NCBI GenBank assembly: GCA_035999765.1
Contig: CP108521.1
Coordinates: 2,666,001-2,730,000 of the forward strand
Reading direction: 5' to 3'
Source: Streptomyces sp. NBC_01231
Lineage (GTDB): Bacteria; Actinomycetota; Actinomycetes; Streptomycetales; Streptomycetaceae
Length of the DNA: 64,000 nt
Positions 35,411 through 45,060 of the stretch are shown one piece after another. The notes beneath the pieces were generated by a model, which saw only the letters and a program-made list of their open reading frames with translations, ran no database searches and was not told the origin of the DNA. Each line of letters opens with the position of its first letter. Within the stretch, counting starts at the first letter, position 1. The position numbers were made by a program, and so were the translations under genes.

Positions 35411-35623
35411 CCTCTTCCCGGGAGGTTTGCTTCGGGCTTGCTTCGAGTCTGCCCGACCGCGCGGGGGTTAACGGCCCGAACTCGATCTTCGGCGTGGCGT
35501 TTCGACTCCTCGCGCTCCGACAACCCCTGTCACAGACGGTAATTATCCGACATGCGCTCTTTGTCAGCCTATGTGAATCTGGTCCCGGCCCTGGCCCCTA
35601 GATCCCCCACAGGAGGCACCACC

Positions 35624-35788
35624 ATGGCCAAGAACAAGAAGCAGGACCGGAAGCAGCCCCGGGCCGAGCGCCCTCAGCAGCCCGCCCGCCAGTCGTCGAT
35701 GGAGTCGCAGGCGGAGGAGCACACCCCGCAGGCGACGCCGGGCGACATGGCCCGCAAGGGGCGTCAGAAGCGCTTCGGCCACAACTGA
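35624..35788 (+). CDS. Small basic hydrophilic protein
   Basis: A 54-residue protein, MAKNKKQDRKQPRAERPQ at the start and KGRQKRFGHN at the end, rich in Lys, Gln, Arg and Pro and probably disordered. AGGAGG at 35611 is ideally placed. It resembles the short conserved Streptomyces hypotheticals that end in KRFGHN. Function unknown; nucleic-acid binding is possible from charge alone. It is followed by a strong terminator shared with dnaE. Confidence 0.75.
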   Translation: MAKNKKQDRKQPRAERPQQPARQSSMESQAEEHTPQATPGDMARKGRQKRFGHN

Positions 35789-35825
35789 CATCCGCGCGAC
35801 GGGCTGTTGATGCCCAGGTACGCAC

Positions 35826-35859
35826 CGAGGGGCGCATCCGAGATGGGATGCGCCCCTCG
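35826..35859. terminator. Terminator between the small basic gene and dnaE
   Basis: CGAGGGGCGCATCC (35826-35839) pairs perfectly with 35846-35859 around a six-base loop. Placed between two convergent genes, it can serve both. Confidence 0.85.
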
Positions 35860-35879
35860 CACACGTCAAGAGCCCGCCG

Positions 35880-38800
35880 TCAGCCCGCCAGGCAGGACGG
35901 GCCCAACAGCACCTTCAGGTCGCCGAACAACGCCGGGTCGGGCTTGACCCGGTGGCGGTCGAGACGCAGCACGGTCGTCTTGCGCGGGCCCTGGAGCTTG
36001 ATCCGGACCTCGCTCTCGCCCTTGTGGTGACTGAGGATCTCACCGAGGCGGCTGACCATGGGCGGAGTGACCCGGGTGGCCGGGATGGTGAGGATCACGG
36101 GCGCGTTGGTGCCCGCGTTCGACAGGTCGGGCACCTGGAGTTCCATGGCGACCAGGCGCGGCACGTCCTCGCGCTTGTCGAGGCGGCCCTTCACGAACAC
36201 CACGGCGTCCTCGACGAGTTGGGTCGAGATGAGCTGGTAGGTGGCCGGGAAGAACATGCACTCGATGGAACCGGCCAGGTCCTCCACCGTGGCGATGGCC
36301 CAGGCGTTGCCCTGCTTGGTCATCTTGCGCTGGAGGCCGGAGATGATGCCGCCGATGGTGACGACCGCGCCGTCCGCGTGCTCGCCTCCGGTGAGCTGGG
36401 CGATGCCGGCGTCCGCCTTGTCGGACAGCACGTGCTCCAGACCGAAGAGCGGGTGGTCGGAGACGTACAGGCCGAGCATCTCCCGTTCCTGGGCGAGGAG
36501 GTAGACCTTGTCCCACTCCTCGGTGGCGAACTCCACGTCGAGCCCGAAGCCGGGCTCGTCGCTCTCCGCCTCGCCCATGCCGCCGAAGAGGTCGAACTGC
36601 CCCTCGGCCTCCTTGCGCTTGACCGCCACCACGTTGTCGATCATCGGCTCGAAGTGCGCGGTGAGGCCCTTGCGGGTGTGCCCCATGGTGTCGAACGCGC
36701 CCGCCTTGATCAGCGACTCCGTGGTCCGCTTGTTGCACGCGACCGCCTCGACCTTGTCGAGGTAGTCGGGGAAGGAGGCGTACTTCCCCTTGGCCTTGCG
36801 GCTCTTGATGATCGACTCGACCACGTTGGTGCCGACGTTGCGCACGGCTTCGAGGCCGAAGAGGATCACGTCGTCGCCCTGCGCGGCGAAGTTGTGCACC
36901 GACTCGTTGACGTTCGGCGGCAGCACCTTGATGCCCATGCGCCGGCACTCGTTGAGGTAGACGGCCGACTTGTCCTTGTCGTCCTTGACCGAGGTGAGCA
37001 GCGCGGCCATGTACTCGGCGGGGTAGTTCGCCTTCAGATACCCGGTCCAGTACGAGACCAGGCCGTACGCGGCGGAGTGCGCCTTGTTGAAGGCGTAGCC
37101 GGCGAAGGGCACCAGCACGTCCCACAGGGCCTGGATCGCCTCGTCGCTGTAGCCGTTCTTCCGGGCGCCCTCCTGGAAGAGGACGAAGTTCTTCGCCAGT
37201 TCGTCGGGCTTCTTCTTGCCCATCACACGGCGGAGGATGTCGGCCTCGCCGAGCGAGTAGCCGGCGATGATCTGGGCGGCCTTCTGCACCTGCTCCTGGT
37301 AGACGATCAGGCCGTAGGTGACCGCGAGGACCTCTTCGAGGGGCTCCTCCAGCTCCTTGTGGATCGGGGTGATCTCCTGGAGCTTGTTCTTGCGGAGCGC
37401 GTAGTTGGTGTGCGAGTCCATGCCCATCGGGCCCGGACGGTAGAGCGCCGAGACGGCGGAGATGTCTTCGAAGTTGTCGGGCTTCATCAGGCGCAGCAGG
37501 GAGCGCATGGGGCCGCCGTCGAACTGGAAGACGCCGAGGGTCTCACCGCGCTGGAGCAGTTCGAAGGTCGTCGGATCGTCGAGCGGCAGATCGAGCAGCT
37601 GGAGGTCGATGCCCTTGTTGGACCTCACCATCTTGACGGCGTCGTCCATGATCGTCAGGTTGCGCAGGCCGAGGAAGTCCATCTTCAGCAGGCCGAGCGA
37701 CTCGCACTGCGGGTAGTCCCACTGCGTGATGGTCACGCCGTCCGTGTGCCGTACCCAGATCGGGGCGTGGTCGACGATGGGCTCGCTGGACATGATGACG
37801 CCGGCGGCGTGCACGCCCATCTGCCGGACCAGGCCCTCGACGCCCTTGGCGGTGTCGATGACCTTCTTGACGTCGGGCTCGTTCTCGTACATCGCGCGGA
37901 TCTCGCCGGCCTCGCTGTAGCGCGGGTGCGAGGGGTCGGTGATGCCGTTGAGGTCGATGCCCTTGCCGAGGACGTCGGCGGGCATGGCCTTGGTGAGGCG
38001 GTCGCCCATGGCGTACGGGTAGCCCAGGACGCGCGCGGAGTCCTTGATGGCGTTCTTCGCCTTGATCTTGCCGTACGTGCCGATCATGGCGACCTTGTCG
38101 GCGCCGTACTTCTCCGTGACGTACCTGATCACCTCGACGCGCCGACGCTCGTCGAAGTCGATGTCGACGTCGGGCATGGAGACGCGCTCGGGGTTGAGGA
38201 ACCGCTCGAAGATCAGGCCGTGCGGGATCGGGTCGAGGTCGGTGATGCCCATGGCGTACGCGACGATCGAGCCGGCCGCGGAACCACGGCCCGGACCGAC
38301 CGCGATGCCCTGGTTCTTGGCCCACATGATGAAGTCGGCGACGACGAGGAAGTACCCCGGGAACCCCATCTGGATGATGACGTCCATCTCGTACTCGACC
38401 TGCTTCTGCCGGTCCTCCGGGACGCCGCCGGGGAAGCGGCGCTCCATGCCCAGGCGGACCTCCTCCTTGAACCAGGTGACCTCGGTGAAGCCCTCGGGGA
38501 TGTCGAACTTCGGCATGAGGTTCTTCGCCTCGAACATCCCGGCGGTGTCGATCTGCTCGGCCACCAGGAGGGTGTTGGCGCAGCCCTCCTGCCAGGCGTC
38601 CGAGGAGTCGATGGCGTACATCTCGTCCGTGGACTTCAGGTAGTAGCCGGTGCCGTCGAAGCGGAAGCGGTCCGGGTCGGAGAGGTTCTTGCCGGTCTGG
38701 ATGCACAGCAGCGCGTCATGCGCGACCGACTCGTGCGCGTACGTGTAGTGCGAGTCGTTGGTGACCAGCGGCGGAATGCCGAGCTTCTTGCCGATCTCCA

Positions 38801-39419
38801 GGAGGCCGTCGCGGACCCGGTGCTCGATGTCGATGCCGTGGTCCATCAACTCCAGGAAGTAGCGGTCCTTGCCGAAGATGTCCTGGTACTCGGCGGCGGA
38901 CTTCAGGGCCTCGTCGAACTGGCCGAGGCGCAGCCGGGTCTGGAGCTCGCCCGAGGGACAGCCGGTGGAGGCGATGAGCCCCTCGGACCACTGGGAGATG
39001 GTCTCCTTGTCCATCCGGGGCCACTTCTGCAGCCAGCCCTCCGCGTACGCGTCCGAAGACAGCTTGAAGAGGTTGTGCAGGCCCGTCGAGTTGGCCGCCC
39101 AGATCGTCTTGTGGGTGTAACCACCCGAACCCGAGACGTCGTCGCGCTTCTGGTGCGGCTGGCCCCACTGGATCTTGCGCTTGTTGCGGCGGGACTCGGG
39201 CGCGACGTACGCCTCGATGCCGATGATCGGGGTGACCCCGGACTTCTTCGCGGTGTGGAAGAAGTCGTACGCCCCGTGGAGGTTGCCGTGGTCGGACATG
39301 GCGATGTGGGTCATGCCCATCTCGTTGCACGCGTTGAACATGTCCTTGAGCCGCGCGGCACCGTCCAGCAGCGAATACTGGGTGTGGACGTGCAGGTGCG
39401 TGAACGGCGGCTTTGACAC
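35880..39419 (-). CDS. dnaE: DNA polymerase III alpha subunit (DnaE1)
   Basis: A 1179-residue replicative polymerase. The PHP domain starts at once: HLHVHTQYSLLDGAARL (residues 7-23), with DHGNLHG following. The polymerase core shows GPGRGSAAGSIV (about residue 385) and PDVDIDFDERRR (about 424), holding two catalytic Asp residues. The thumb/fingers region with MGVHAAGVIMS and KAHSAAYG leads to a helix-hairpin-helix region (about 880-960) and an OB domain near the C-terminus. The GTG at 39419, eight bases after GGAGG, matches the known MSKPPFTHLHVH start. This is the essential DnaE1 type, not the ImuB-linked DnaE2. Confidence 0.98.
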   Translation of the reverse strand: MSKPPFTHLHVHTQYSLLDGAARLKDMFNACNEMGMTHIAMSDHGNLHGAYDFFHTAKKSGVTPIIGIEAYVAPESRRNKRKIQWGQPHQKRDDVSGSGGYTHKTIWAANSTGLHNLFKLSSDAYAEGWLQKWPRMDKETISQWSEGLIASTGCPSGELQTRLRLGQFDEALKSAAEYQDIFGKDRYFLELMDHGIDIEHRVRDGLLEIGKKLGIPPLVTNDSHYTYAHESVAHDALLCIQTGKNLSDPDRFRFDGTGYYLKSTDEMYAIDSSDAWQEGCANTLLVAEQIDTAGMFEAKNLMPKFDIPEGFTEVTWFKEEVRLGMERRFPGGVPEDRQKQVEYEMDVIIQMGFPGYFLVVADFIMWAKNQGIAVGPGRGSAAGSIVAYAMGITDLDPIPHGLIFERFLNPERVSMPDVDIDFDERRRVEVIRYVTEKYGADKVAMIGTYGKIKAKNAIKDSARVLGYPYAMGDRLTKAMPADVLGKGIDLNGITDPSHPRYSEAGEIRAMYENEPDVKKVIDTAKGVEGLVRQMGVHAAGVIMSSEPIVDHAPIWVRHTDGVTITQWDYPQCESLGLLKMDFLGLRNLTIMDDAVKMVRSNKGIDLQLLDLPLDDPTTFELLQRGETLGVFQFDGGPMRSLLRLMKPDNFEDISAVSALYRPGPMGMDSHTNYALRKNKLQEITPIHKELEEPLEEVLAVTYGLIVYQEQVQKAAQIIAGYSLGEADILRRVMGKKKPDELAKNFVLFQEGARKNGYSDEAIQALWDVLVPFAGYAFNKAHSAAYGLVSYWTGYLKANYPAEYMAALLTSVKDDKDKSAVYLNECRRMGIKVLPPNVNESVHNFAAQGDDVILFGLEAVRNVGTNVVESIIKSRKAKGKYASFPDYLDKVEAVACNKRTTESLIKAGAFDTMGHTRKGLTAHFEPMIDNVVAVKRKEAEGQFDLFGGMGEAESDEPGFGLDVEFATEEWDKVYLLAQEREMLGLYVSDHPLFGLEHVLSDKADAGIAQLTGGEHADGAVVTIGGIISGLQRKMTKQGNAWAIATVEDLAGSIECMFFPATYQLISTQLVEDAVVFVKGRLDKREDVPRLVAMELQVPDLSNAGTNAPVILTIPATRVTPPMVSRLGEILSHHKGESEVRIKLQGPRKTTVLRLDRHRVKPDPALFGDLKVLLGPSCLAG

Positions 39420-39694
39420 GGTTTCGGCCTCCAATTGATCGGGGCGGCGCGGAGCGCCTCGTTGAGGGGCGGTGGTCGGGTGACGGGCGGGCAGGCGTCG
39501 ACAGGATCCCCAAGGGCTGCGAACAGTCTGGGGGACAGCGTCGAAGTCTATGCCTCGGCGCTGACACCCAGCTGGCTCCCCCGCGTACCTTCATGTGAAG
39601 AAGAAGGGGCACTTCCGCCGACCGCCGCACGTTGGTCGGGCGGAGGATCCGGTCCCCCTCGAAACGCACATTCCGTACCAGGAGGCACTCAGCG

Positions 39695-41020
39695 ATGTCG
39701 GTCCCGCAGCTCAACGACGAGCACCGCGGCGAGGAGATCCTCGCCGTCTTCGACACCGCCTTCGGCCGGCTCCTGGCCGCCGACCCGGCCGCGTTCCGCG
39801 TGAAGTTCCGCAAGATGGCGGCCTCGGCCTTCGCGTTCTACCGGGGCACGGCCGCCCTCTTCTACCACGACCTCGACGCCGAGAAGCGGGGCGGCCCGTA
39901 CCTGGACGAGCGCACCTCCCGCGTGTGGATCCACGGCGACCTGCACGCCGAGAACTTCGGCACGTACATGGACGCCAACGGCCGGCTGATCTTCAACGTG
40001 AACGACTTCGACGAGGCGTACGTCGGCCCCTTCACCTGGGACCTCAAGCGGTTCTCCGCCTCCATCGCCCTCATCGGGTACGCGAAGGCGCTCGGCGACG
40101 ACCAGATCACCGAGCTGGTGGAGGTGTACGCCGGCGCGTACCGCGAGCGGATCCACGCCCTGGCCACCGGCGCCAAGAGCGACGAGGTGCCGCCCTTCAC
40201 CCTGGACACCGCCCAGGGCCCACTCCTGGACGCGTTGCGCGACGCCCGCTCGCTGACCCGTTTCGGGCTGCTGGAGTCGATGACGGAGATCCGTGACTTC
40301 GAGCGCCGCTTCGCCCCGGGCGGCGGCTCCATCGAGCTGGACGCGGCGACCCGCTACAAGGTCCTCGCCGCCTTCGACGGTTATCTGGAGACACTGCCGG
40401 CGACCTCACTGGCCCGCCCCGACTCGTACCGCGTGAAGGACGTCGTCGGCCGTCGCGGCATCGGCATCGGCTCGGCCGGCCTGCCCTCGTACAACATCCT
40501 CCTGGAGGGCCACAGCGACGCCCTGGAGAACGACGTCGTGATCTACATCAAGCAGGCCCAGACCCCGGCCGTCTCCCGCCACATCACGGACCCGGCGATC
40601 CGGGACTACTTCCAGCACGAGGGCCACCGCACGGTGATCTCGCAGCGCGCCCTCCAGGCGCACGCCGACCCGTGGCTCGGCTGGACCGAGCTGGACGGCT
40701 CGGGCCAGTTGGTCGCCGAGGTCTCGCCGTACGCCGTGGACCTCGACTGGGGCGACATCGACGACCCCGAGGAGATCGCGGCGGTCGTCGCCGACCTGGG
40801 CCGGGCCACCGCCACCATGCACGCGGCGGCGGACGACCAGTCCGGCGAGTCCCTGGTGCCGTTCTCCACCGAGCGCGCCATCGACGCGGCGATCGCCGCC
40901 GACGAGGAGGGCTTCGCGGGCCTCCTGGTCGACTTCGCGCACGCCTACGGCGCACGCGCGCGTGCCGACCACCAGACCTTCGTGGACCTGTTCCGCAACG
41001 GCCGGATTCCGGGTCTGTGA
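39695..41020 (+). CDS. DUF2252 family protein
   Basis: A 441-residue soluble protein; the ATG at 39695 follows AGGAGG. It has the DUF2252 pattern: FRVKFRKMAASAFAFYRGTAALFYHDL near residue 33, VWIHGDLHAENFGTYMDANG (residues 79-98) and FNVNDFDEAYVGPFTWDLKRFSASI. HGDLHAENFG and NDFDE resemble the catalytic HxDxxxxN and metal-binding D of aminoglycoside-phosphotransferase-like kinases. Function of the family is unproven; a small-molecule kinase is a reasonable inference. It is transcribed alone, divergent from dnaE. Confidence 0.88.
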   Translation: MSVPQLNDEHRGEEILAVFDTAFGRLLAADPAAFRVKFRKMAASAFAFYRGTAALFYHDLDAEKRGGPYLDERTSRVWIHGDLHAENFGTYMDANGRLIFNVNDFDEAYVGPFTWDLKRFSASIALIGYAKALGDDQITELVEVYAGAYRERIHALATGAKSDEVPPFTLDTAQGPLLDALRDARSLTRFGLLESMTEIRDFERRFAPGGGSIELDAATRYKVLAAFDGYLETLPATSLARPDSYRVKDVVGRRGIGIGSAGLPSYNILLEGHSDALENDVVIYIKQAQTPAVSRHITDPAIRDYFQHEGHRTVISQRALQAHADPWLGWTELDGSGQLVAEVSPYAVDLDWGDIDDPEEIAAVVADLGRATATMHAAADDQSGESLVPFSTERAIDAAIAADEEGFAGLLVDFAHAYGARARADHQTFVDLFRNGRIPGL

Positions 41021-41047
41021 CGATCCGCTGTCGGTAGGCCCCCTCAC

Positions 41048-41068
41048 AGGGATCCTTTAGGGGTCCCT
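41048..41068 (+). terminator. Terminator after the DUF2252 gene
   Basis: AGGGATCC (41048-41055) pairs with GGGTCCCT (41061-41068, one wobble) around TTTAG. It lies 28 bases after the stop codon. Confidence 0.5.
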
Positions 41069-41099
41069 TACCGGCCCGCATGACAGACTCTTCTCCGCT

Positions 41100-41798
41100 A
41101 TGGACATATCCGGGACTCAGCTCAGAGCCGTACGCGCGGCACTGTTCACGGCACTCGTCGTGACACTCAGCAGCGCGTCGCACGTGCTGCTGTCCCGGGT
41201 CCCGCTGCCGCTGAACACGGTGGCCGCGATCGCGGCCGTCGTGTTCACGGCCGCCTACGTCCTGGCGGGCCGCGAGCGCGGCTTCGGCCGGATAGCGGCC
41301 CTGCTGATCCCTCTGGAACTGGCCGCCGACACGGTCTTCACCACCGGCCAGCACGTCTGTTACGGCGCGGCCGGCGGCCCGGTCACCGGCCCCCTGCGCT
41401 CCGTCGGCTTCGACGTGCTGTGCGGCGGCGGCACCGGCCTCGGTGCCCCGCTGGCCCGGGTGACCGGCACCGAGACCGACCGGCTCGCGGGGCTGCTCGC
41501 CCACGCCGATCCGGCGACCACCTGGCTGCTGCTCGGCGCGCATGTCGGCGTCGGCCTCCTCGCGGCCGCCTGGCTGCGCCGCGGCGAGCGGGCACTGGCC
41601 CAGCTGGTGCGGGCGGTGGCCGCGACCACGTTCCGCCCGCTGCTGCTGGCGGTCGCGGCCGTGACCGTGCGCACGGCCCCCGAGCCGCTCCCCGCGCGGC
41701 GCCCCGACCGCCGCACGACCACCGCGCGCGAGCGGCTCCTCGTGCACTCCCTGGGACGGCGTGGTCCGCCGTGCCCGGTCGCGTTCGCCCACGCCTGA
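41100..41798 (+). CDS. Hypothetical integral membrane protein
   Basis: A 232-residue protein with about five hydrophobic helices in residues 10-190 (AVRAALFTALVVTLSSASHVLL; VAAIAAVVFTAAYVLAG; IAALLIPLELAADTVF; TWLLLGAHVGVGLLAAAWL; FRPLLLAVAAVTV) and a basic cytoplasmic tail. Two Cys lie in extracytoplasmic loops (HVCYGAAGG and VLCGGGTG). No family is recognised. The ATG at 41100 has no ribosome-binding site and may be leaderless. A DsbA-like gene follows on the same strand, which may be relevant for the Cys pair. Confidence 0.65.
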   Translation: MDISGTQLRAVRAALFTALVVTLSSASHVLLSRVPLPLNTVAAIAAVVFTAAYVLAGRERGFGRIAALLIPLELAADTVFTTGQHVCYGAAGGPVTGPLRSVGFDVLCGGGTGLGAPLARVTGTETDRLAGLLAHADPATTWLLLGAHVGVGLLAAAWLRRGERALAQLVRAVAATTFRPLLLAVAAVTVRTAPEPLPARRPDRRTTTARERLLVHSLGRRGPPCPVAFAHA

Positions 41799-41910
41799 GC
41801 CCGAGCCGGACCTCGGCACGAGCGGCACCGAACAGCGTGAGCACCGGCCGGACCCCATACGTATCCCGCACACGACCACGTCCTGTGCGCGTCCCCTACG
41901 GAGAACCACC

Positions 41911-42720
41911 ATGAGCAAGCGGAACAGCCAGTCAGCGAAGACGGCCGCCCGGGAACGGCTGCGCGCGGAGCGCGAGCGGCAGGCCAAGCGCGACAAGGTC
42001 AAGCGGCAGGCCATCGTCGCCGGTTCGGTCGTCGCCGTGCTGGCGCTGGCCGGCGGCATAGGTTACGCCGTCGTCCAGTCGCAGAAGCCCAGCCACTGGG
42101 AGGCCATGAAGGACGAGAAGGTCGTCGCTCCGGCCAACACCACGGGCACCGACGGCACCACCGTGGTCTTCGGCAAGAGCAGCGCGAAGAAGACCCTCAA
42201 GATCTACGAGGACCCGCGCTGCCCCGTGTGCGCGCAGTTCGAGCAGACCGTCGGTCCGACGGTGAAGAAGGACATCGACGACGGCAAGTTCAAGTTCCAG
42301 TACGTCGGCGCCACGTTCATCGACAACAAGGACAACGGCGAGGGCTCCAAGAACGCGCTGAGCGCCATGGGCGCCGCACTGAACGTGAGCCCCGAGGCCT
42401 TCCTCGAGTACAAGACCGCGCTGTACTCGAAGAAGTGGCACCCGGACGAGACGACCGACAAGTTCAAGGACGACGCCTACCTCATCAAGGTGGCGGACAC
42501 CGTCTCCGCGCTGAAGGGCAACGCGAAGTTCCAGGACGCGGTCAAGAAGGGCACCTACGACGCCTGGGCCATGGCCATGTCGAAGACCTTCGACGACAAC
42601 AAGGAAGGCGTGACCGGCACCCCGGGCTTCGTCATGGACGGCAAGCAGCTCAACAACGGCAGCCCGCTGATGAGCGTGGCCGACTTCGACAAGGTGGTGG
42701 GCGCGGCCCTCAAGGGCTGA
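41911..42720 (+). CDS. Membrane-anchored DsbA-like thioredoxin-fold protein
   Basis: A 269-residue protein with a basic N-terminus (SKRNSQSAKTAARERLRAERERQAKRDKVKRQ), one membrane anchor (residues 33-53) and an extracytoplasmic domain with the redox motif DPRCPVCAQF (about residues 94-103). The cis-Pro loop is VTGTPGFVMDGKQL near 238-251. The ATG follows GGAGAA. It shares its plan and N-terminal sequence style with the protein encoded at 9852-10628, but the active site is CPVC instead of CPAC and the insert is more Lys/Asp-rich. Probable thiol oxidoreductase. Confidence 0.87.
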   Translation: MSKRNSQSAKTAARERLRAERERQAKRDKVKRQAIVAGSVVAVLALAGGIGYAVVQSQKPSHWEAMKDEKVVAPANTTGTDGTTVVFGKSSAKKTLKIYEDPRCPVCAQFEQTVGPTVKKDIDDGKFKFQYVGATFIDNKDNGEGSKNALSAMGAALNVSPEAFLEYKTALYSKKWHPDETTDKFKDDAYLIKVADTVSALKGNAKFQDAVKKGTYDAWAMAMSKTFDDNKEGVTGTPGFVMDGKQLNNGSPLMSVADFDKVVGAALKG

Positions 42721-42750
42721 CGGCGACGGGGAATTCCAGCCTCCGCGTGA

Positions 42751-42783
42751 AGAGCGGGCGAACTTTCCGAGTTCGCCCGCTCT
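42751..42783 (+). terminator. Terminator after the DsbA-like gene
   Basis: A perfect 14-base-pair stem (42751-42764 with 42770-42783) with loop TTCCG lies 31 bases after the stop codon and directly before the phoD promoter. Confidence 0.85.
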
Positions 42784-42791
42784 CGGCGCAT

Positions 42792-42813
42792 ACCGATCAG
42801 TAACCTGATCGGT
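42792..42813 (+). promoter_or_regulatory. Perfect inverted repeat over the phoD start region
   Basis: ACCGATCAG (42792-42800) and CTGATCGGT (42805-42813) are exact inverse copies around TAAC, ending one base before the GTG of phoD. The centre contains TAACCT, a possible -10 that ends eight bases before the GTG. A regulator bound here would block a leaderless promoter; alternatively the RNA hairpin would cover the start codon. Confidence 0.5.
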
Positions 42814-42814
42814 C

Positions 42815-44485
42815 GTGACCAGTCGATACAGATCATCCGAGAGCGCCGGTTCAGCCAACTCCCTGTCCCCGCGCCGCCGTACGGTCGTCAAGGCCGCAGC
42901 CGCCTCCGCGGTGCTGGCCGGTCCGCTCGTCGCCGCCCTGCCCGCGCGGGCCGCCGCCGACACCCCAGCCTTCCTCCACGGTGTCGCCTCCGGGGACCCC
43001 CTTCCCGACGGCGTCCTGCTGTGGACCCGTGTGACGCCCACCGCCGAGGCCATACCCGGCTCCGGGCTCGGCCCGGACACTCCGGTCGACTGGATCATCG
43101 CCGGCGACAAGGCGCTGACCACCGTCGTCGCCAAGGGTTCGGTCATCGCCACCGCCGCCTCCGACCACACCGTGAAAGCCGACGTACGGGGCCTGGCGCC
43201 CGCGACGGACTACTGGTTCCGTTTCTCCGCCGGTGGCACCGACTCCCCCGTCGCCCGCACCCGCACCGCGCCCGCCGCCGACGCCGCCGTGGCGGGCCTC
43301 CGCTTCGGCGTGGTCTCCTGCGCCAACTGGGAGGCCGGCTACTTCTCGTCGTACCGCCATCTCGCGGCCCGCGGCGACCTGGACGCCTGGCTGCACCTGG
43401 GCGACTACATCTACGAGTACGGCACCGGCGAGTACGGCACACGCGACACCGTCGTACGGCCGCACGCCCCGTCCCACGAGATCCTCACGCTGGCCGACTA
43501 CCGCGTCCGGCACGGCCGTTACAAGACCGACGCCGACCTCCAGGCGCTGCACAGCACCGCGCCCGTCATCGCGATCTGGGACGATCACGAGTTCGCCAAC
43601 GACGCCTGGTCGGGCGGGGCCGAGAACCACACCGAGGGCGCCGAGGGCGCCTGGTCCGCCCGCCAGGCCGCCGCCAAGCAGGCCTACTTCGAGTGGATGC
43701 CGGTGCGCACGGCCGTCGCGGGCACCACCTACCGGCGGCTGCGCTTCGGCAGGCTCGCCGACCTGTCGCTGCTCGACCTGCGGTCCTTCCGTTCGCAGCA
43801 GGTCGGCGTCGGCGACGGCTCGGTCGACGACCCGGACCGTACGATCACCGGACGCGCCCAACTGGACTGGCTCAAGGCCGGATTGAAGGCGTCCGACGCC
43901 ACCTGGCGGCTGGTCGGCAACTCGGTGATGATCTCGCCGTTCGCCATCGGCTCCCTCTCCGCCGACCTGCTCAAGCCGCTCGCCGAGCTGCTCGGCCTGC
44001 CCCGGGAAGGCCTCGGGCTCATCACCGACCAGTGGGACGGCTACACGGACGACCGCCGCGAACTGCTGGCCCACCTGCGCTCGAACGCGATCGGCAACAC
44101 CGTCTTCCTGACCGGCGACATCCACATGGCGTGGGCCAACGACGTGCCGGTGAACGCCGGCACGTACCCGCTGTCAGCCTCGGCCGCCACGGAGTTCGTG
44201 GTCACCTCGGTGACCTCCGACAACCTCGACGACCTCGTGAAGGTCCCTGAGGGCACGGTCTCCGCGATCGCCTCGCCGATCATCCGCGCCGCCAACCGGC
44301 ACGTCCACTGGGTCGACACCGACCGCCACGGCTACGGCGTCCTGGACATCACCGCGGACCGCGCGCAGATGGACTACTACGTCCTGTCCGACCGTACGAG
44401 CCCCAACGCGACCTCGTCCTGGGCTCGTTCGTACCGCACGCGCACCGGAACGCAGAAGGTCGAGCGCACCTACGACCCGGTGTAG
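42815..44485 (+). CDS. phoD: PhoD-type alkaline phosphatase, Tat-exported
   Basis: A 556-residue secreted phosphodiesterase/phosphomonoesterase. The signal peptide has the twin-arginine motif [19 protein letters not shown] and an AxA-type end (ARAAA, about residue 47). The mature enzyme contains [29 protein letters not shown] (metal-binding Asp/Tyr), [13 protein letters not shown] (metal-binding DDHE) and [13 protein letters not shown], the calcium/iron site of PhoD. It releases phosphate from organic phosphates outside the cell. In S. coelicolor phoD is under PhoP control, but I see no convincing PHO box in the 94-base gap. No ribosome-binding site precedes the GTG. Confidence 0.95.
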   Translation: MTSRYRSSESAGSANSLSPRRRTVVKAAAASAVLAGPLVAALPARAAADTPAFLHGVASGDPLPDGVLLWTRVTPTAEAIPGSGLGPDTPVDWIIAGDKALTTVVAKGSVIATAASDHTVKADVRGLAPATDYWFRFSAGGTDSPVARTRTAPAADAAVAGLRFGVVSCANWEAGYFSSYRHLAARGDLDAWLHLGDYIYEYGTGEYGTRDTVVRPHAPSHEILTLADYRVRHGRYKTDADLQALHSTAPVIAIWDDHEFANDAWSGGAENHTEGAEGAWSARQAAAKQAYFEWMPVRTAVAGTTYRRLRFGRLADLSLLDLRSFRSQQVGVGDGSVDDPDRTITGRAQLDWLKAGLKASDATWRLVGNSVMISPFAIGSLSADLLKPLAELLGLPREGLGLITDQWDGYTDDRRELLAHLRSNAIGNTVFLTGDIHMAWANDVPVNAGTYPLSASAATEFVVTSVTSDNLDDLVKVPEGTVSAIASPIIRAANRHVHWVDTDRHGYGVLDITADRAQMDYYVLSDRTSPNATSSWARSYRTRTGTQKVERTYDPV

Positions 44486-44583
44486 AAATTTCGGGCGCGG
44501 CCGGAAGGATCTTGGTAGCGTCGCACATCTTGTCGAATCGTCGCACTGACGAATCCGACAGGCTCATTCATGATTGGAGTCAC

Positions 44584-44937
44584 ATGGCCACCCCCCAAAG
44601 TGTCCTGACGAAGACCGCGGTGCTCGGCGCCGCCCTGGCCCTCGCCGGGCTCACCGCCTCATCCGCTCAGGCACAGGAAACCACCGCGGCAGCGGCACCG
44701 GCGTACGTCAACCTGACGACCGCCAACAGCACTCCCGTGTACTCCCAGCCCAGTTCCTCGTCGACGAGGTACCGCACGGAGCCGAGGGGCACGACCCTGC
44801 GGATCCAGTGCTCGACCACCAAGACCCCCTCGGGGAACATGTGGTTCAGGATCTACGACTCCCAGCCGACCGGCTGGGTGTGGTCCGGGCACTTCCCGTC
44901 GCAGGTGCACCCGCCCAAGGAGTGCTTCCCGGGCTAG
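44584..44937 (+). CDS. Small secreted SH3-like protein
   Basis: A 117-residue protein with a clear Sec signal peptide (KTAVLGAALALAGLTASSAQAQ, cleavage after AQA near residue 30). The mature part of about 85 residues has the strand pattern of a bacterial SH3 domain: VNLTTANSTPVYSQPSSSSTRYRTEPRG, TLRIQCS, and MWFRIYDSQPTGWVWSGHF. Two Cys (in IQCST and KECFPG) may form a disulfide. It is probably an extracellular or wall-binding protein of unknown target. The ATG at 44584 follows TTGGAG. Confidence 0.75.
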   Translation: MATPQSVLTKTAVLGAALALAGLTASSAQAQETTAAAAPAYVNLTTANSTPVYSQPSSSSTRYRTEPRGTTLRIQCSTTKTPSGNMWFRIYDSQPTGWVWSGHFPSQVHPPKECFPG

Positions 44938-44989
44938 GGTCTCCGACGACCGCAGTGCCGGTAACCGCAGTTGAACACAGGTGAACAGA

Positions 44990-45024
44990 CGGGCCCGGGG
45001 CATCGGACAGATGGCCCGGGCCCG
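44990..45024. terminator. Hairpin between the SH3-like gene and the convergent hydrolase gene
   Basis: CGGGCCCGGG (44990-44999) pairs with CCCGGGCCCG (45015-45024) across a 15-base loop, between two convergent genes. Each arm is itself self-complementary. Confidence 0.6.
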
Positions 45025-45060
45025 CCTGCTGCAAGCCCCTCGCCCCGACGCGGGTGACCG

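Noticed and set aside
35952..39416. A very long open frame (over 1,100 codons) on the plus strand opposite dnaE
   Set aside because: It mirrors dnaE codon for codon, has a Val/Leu/Asp/Arg-rich composition with no recognisable domain, and is an expected artefact of high GC3.
42720..42815. PHO box upstream of phoD
   Set aside because: Only one unit (GTTCGCCCGCT, about 42771-42781) resembles the 11-base consensus, it lies in a terminator stem, and no adjacent direct repeat is present.
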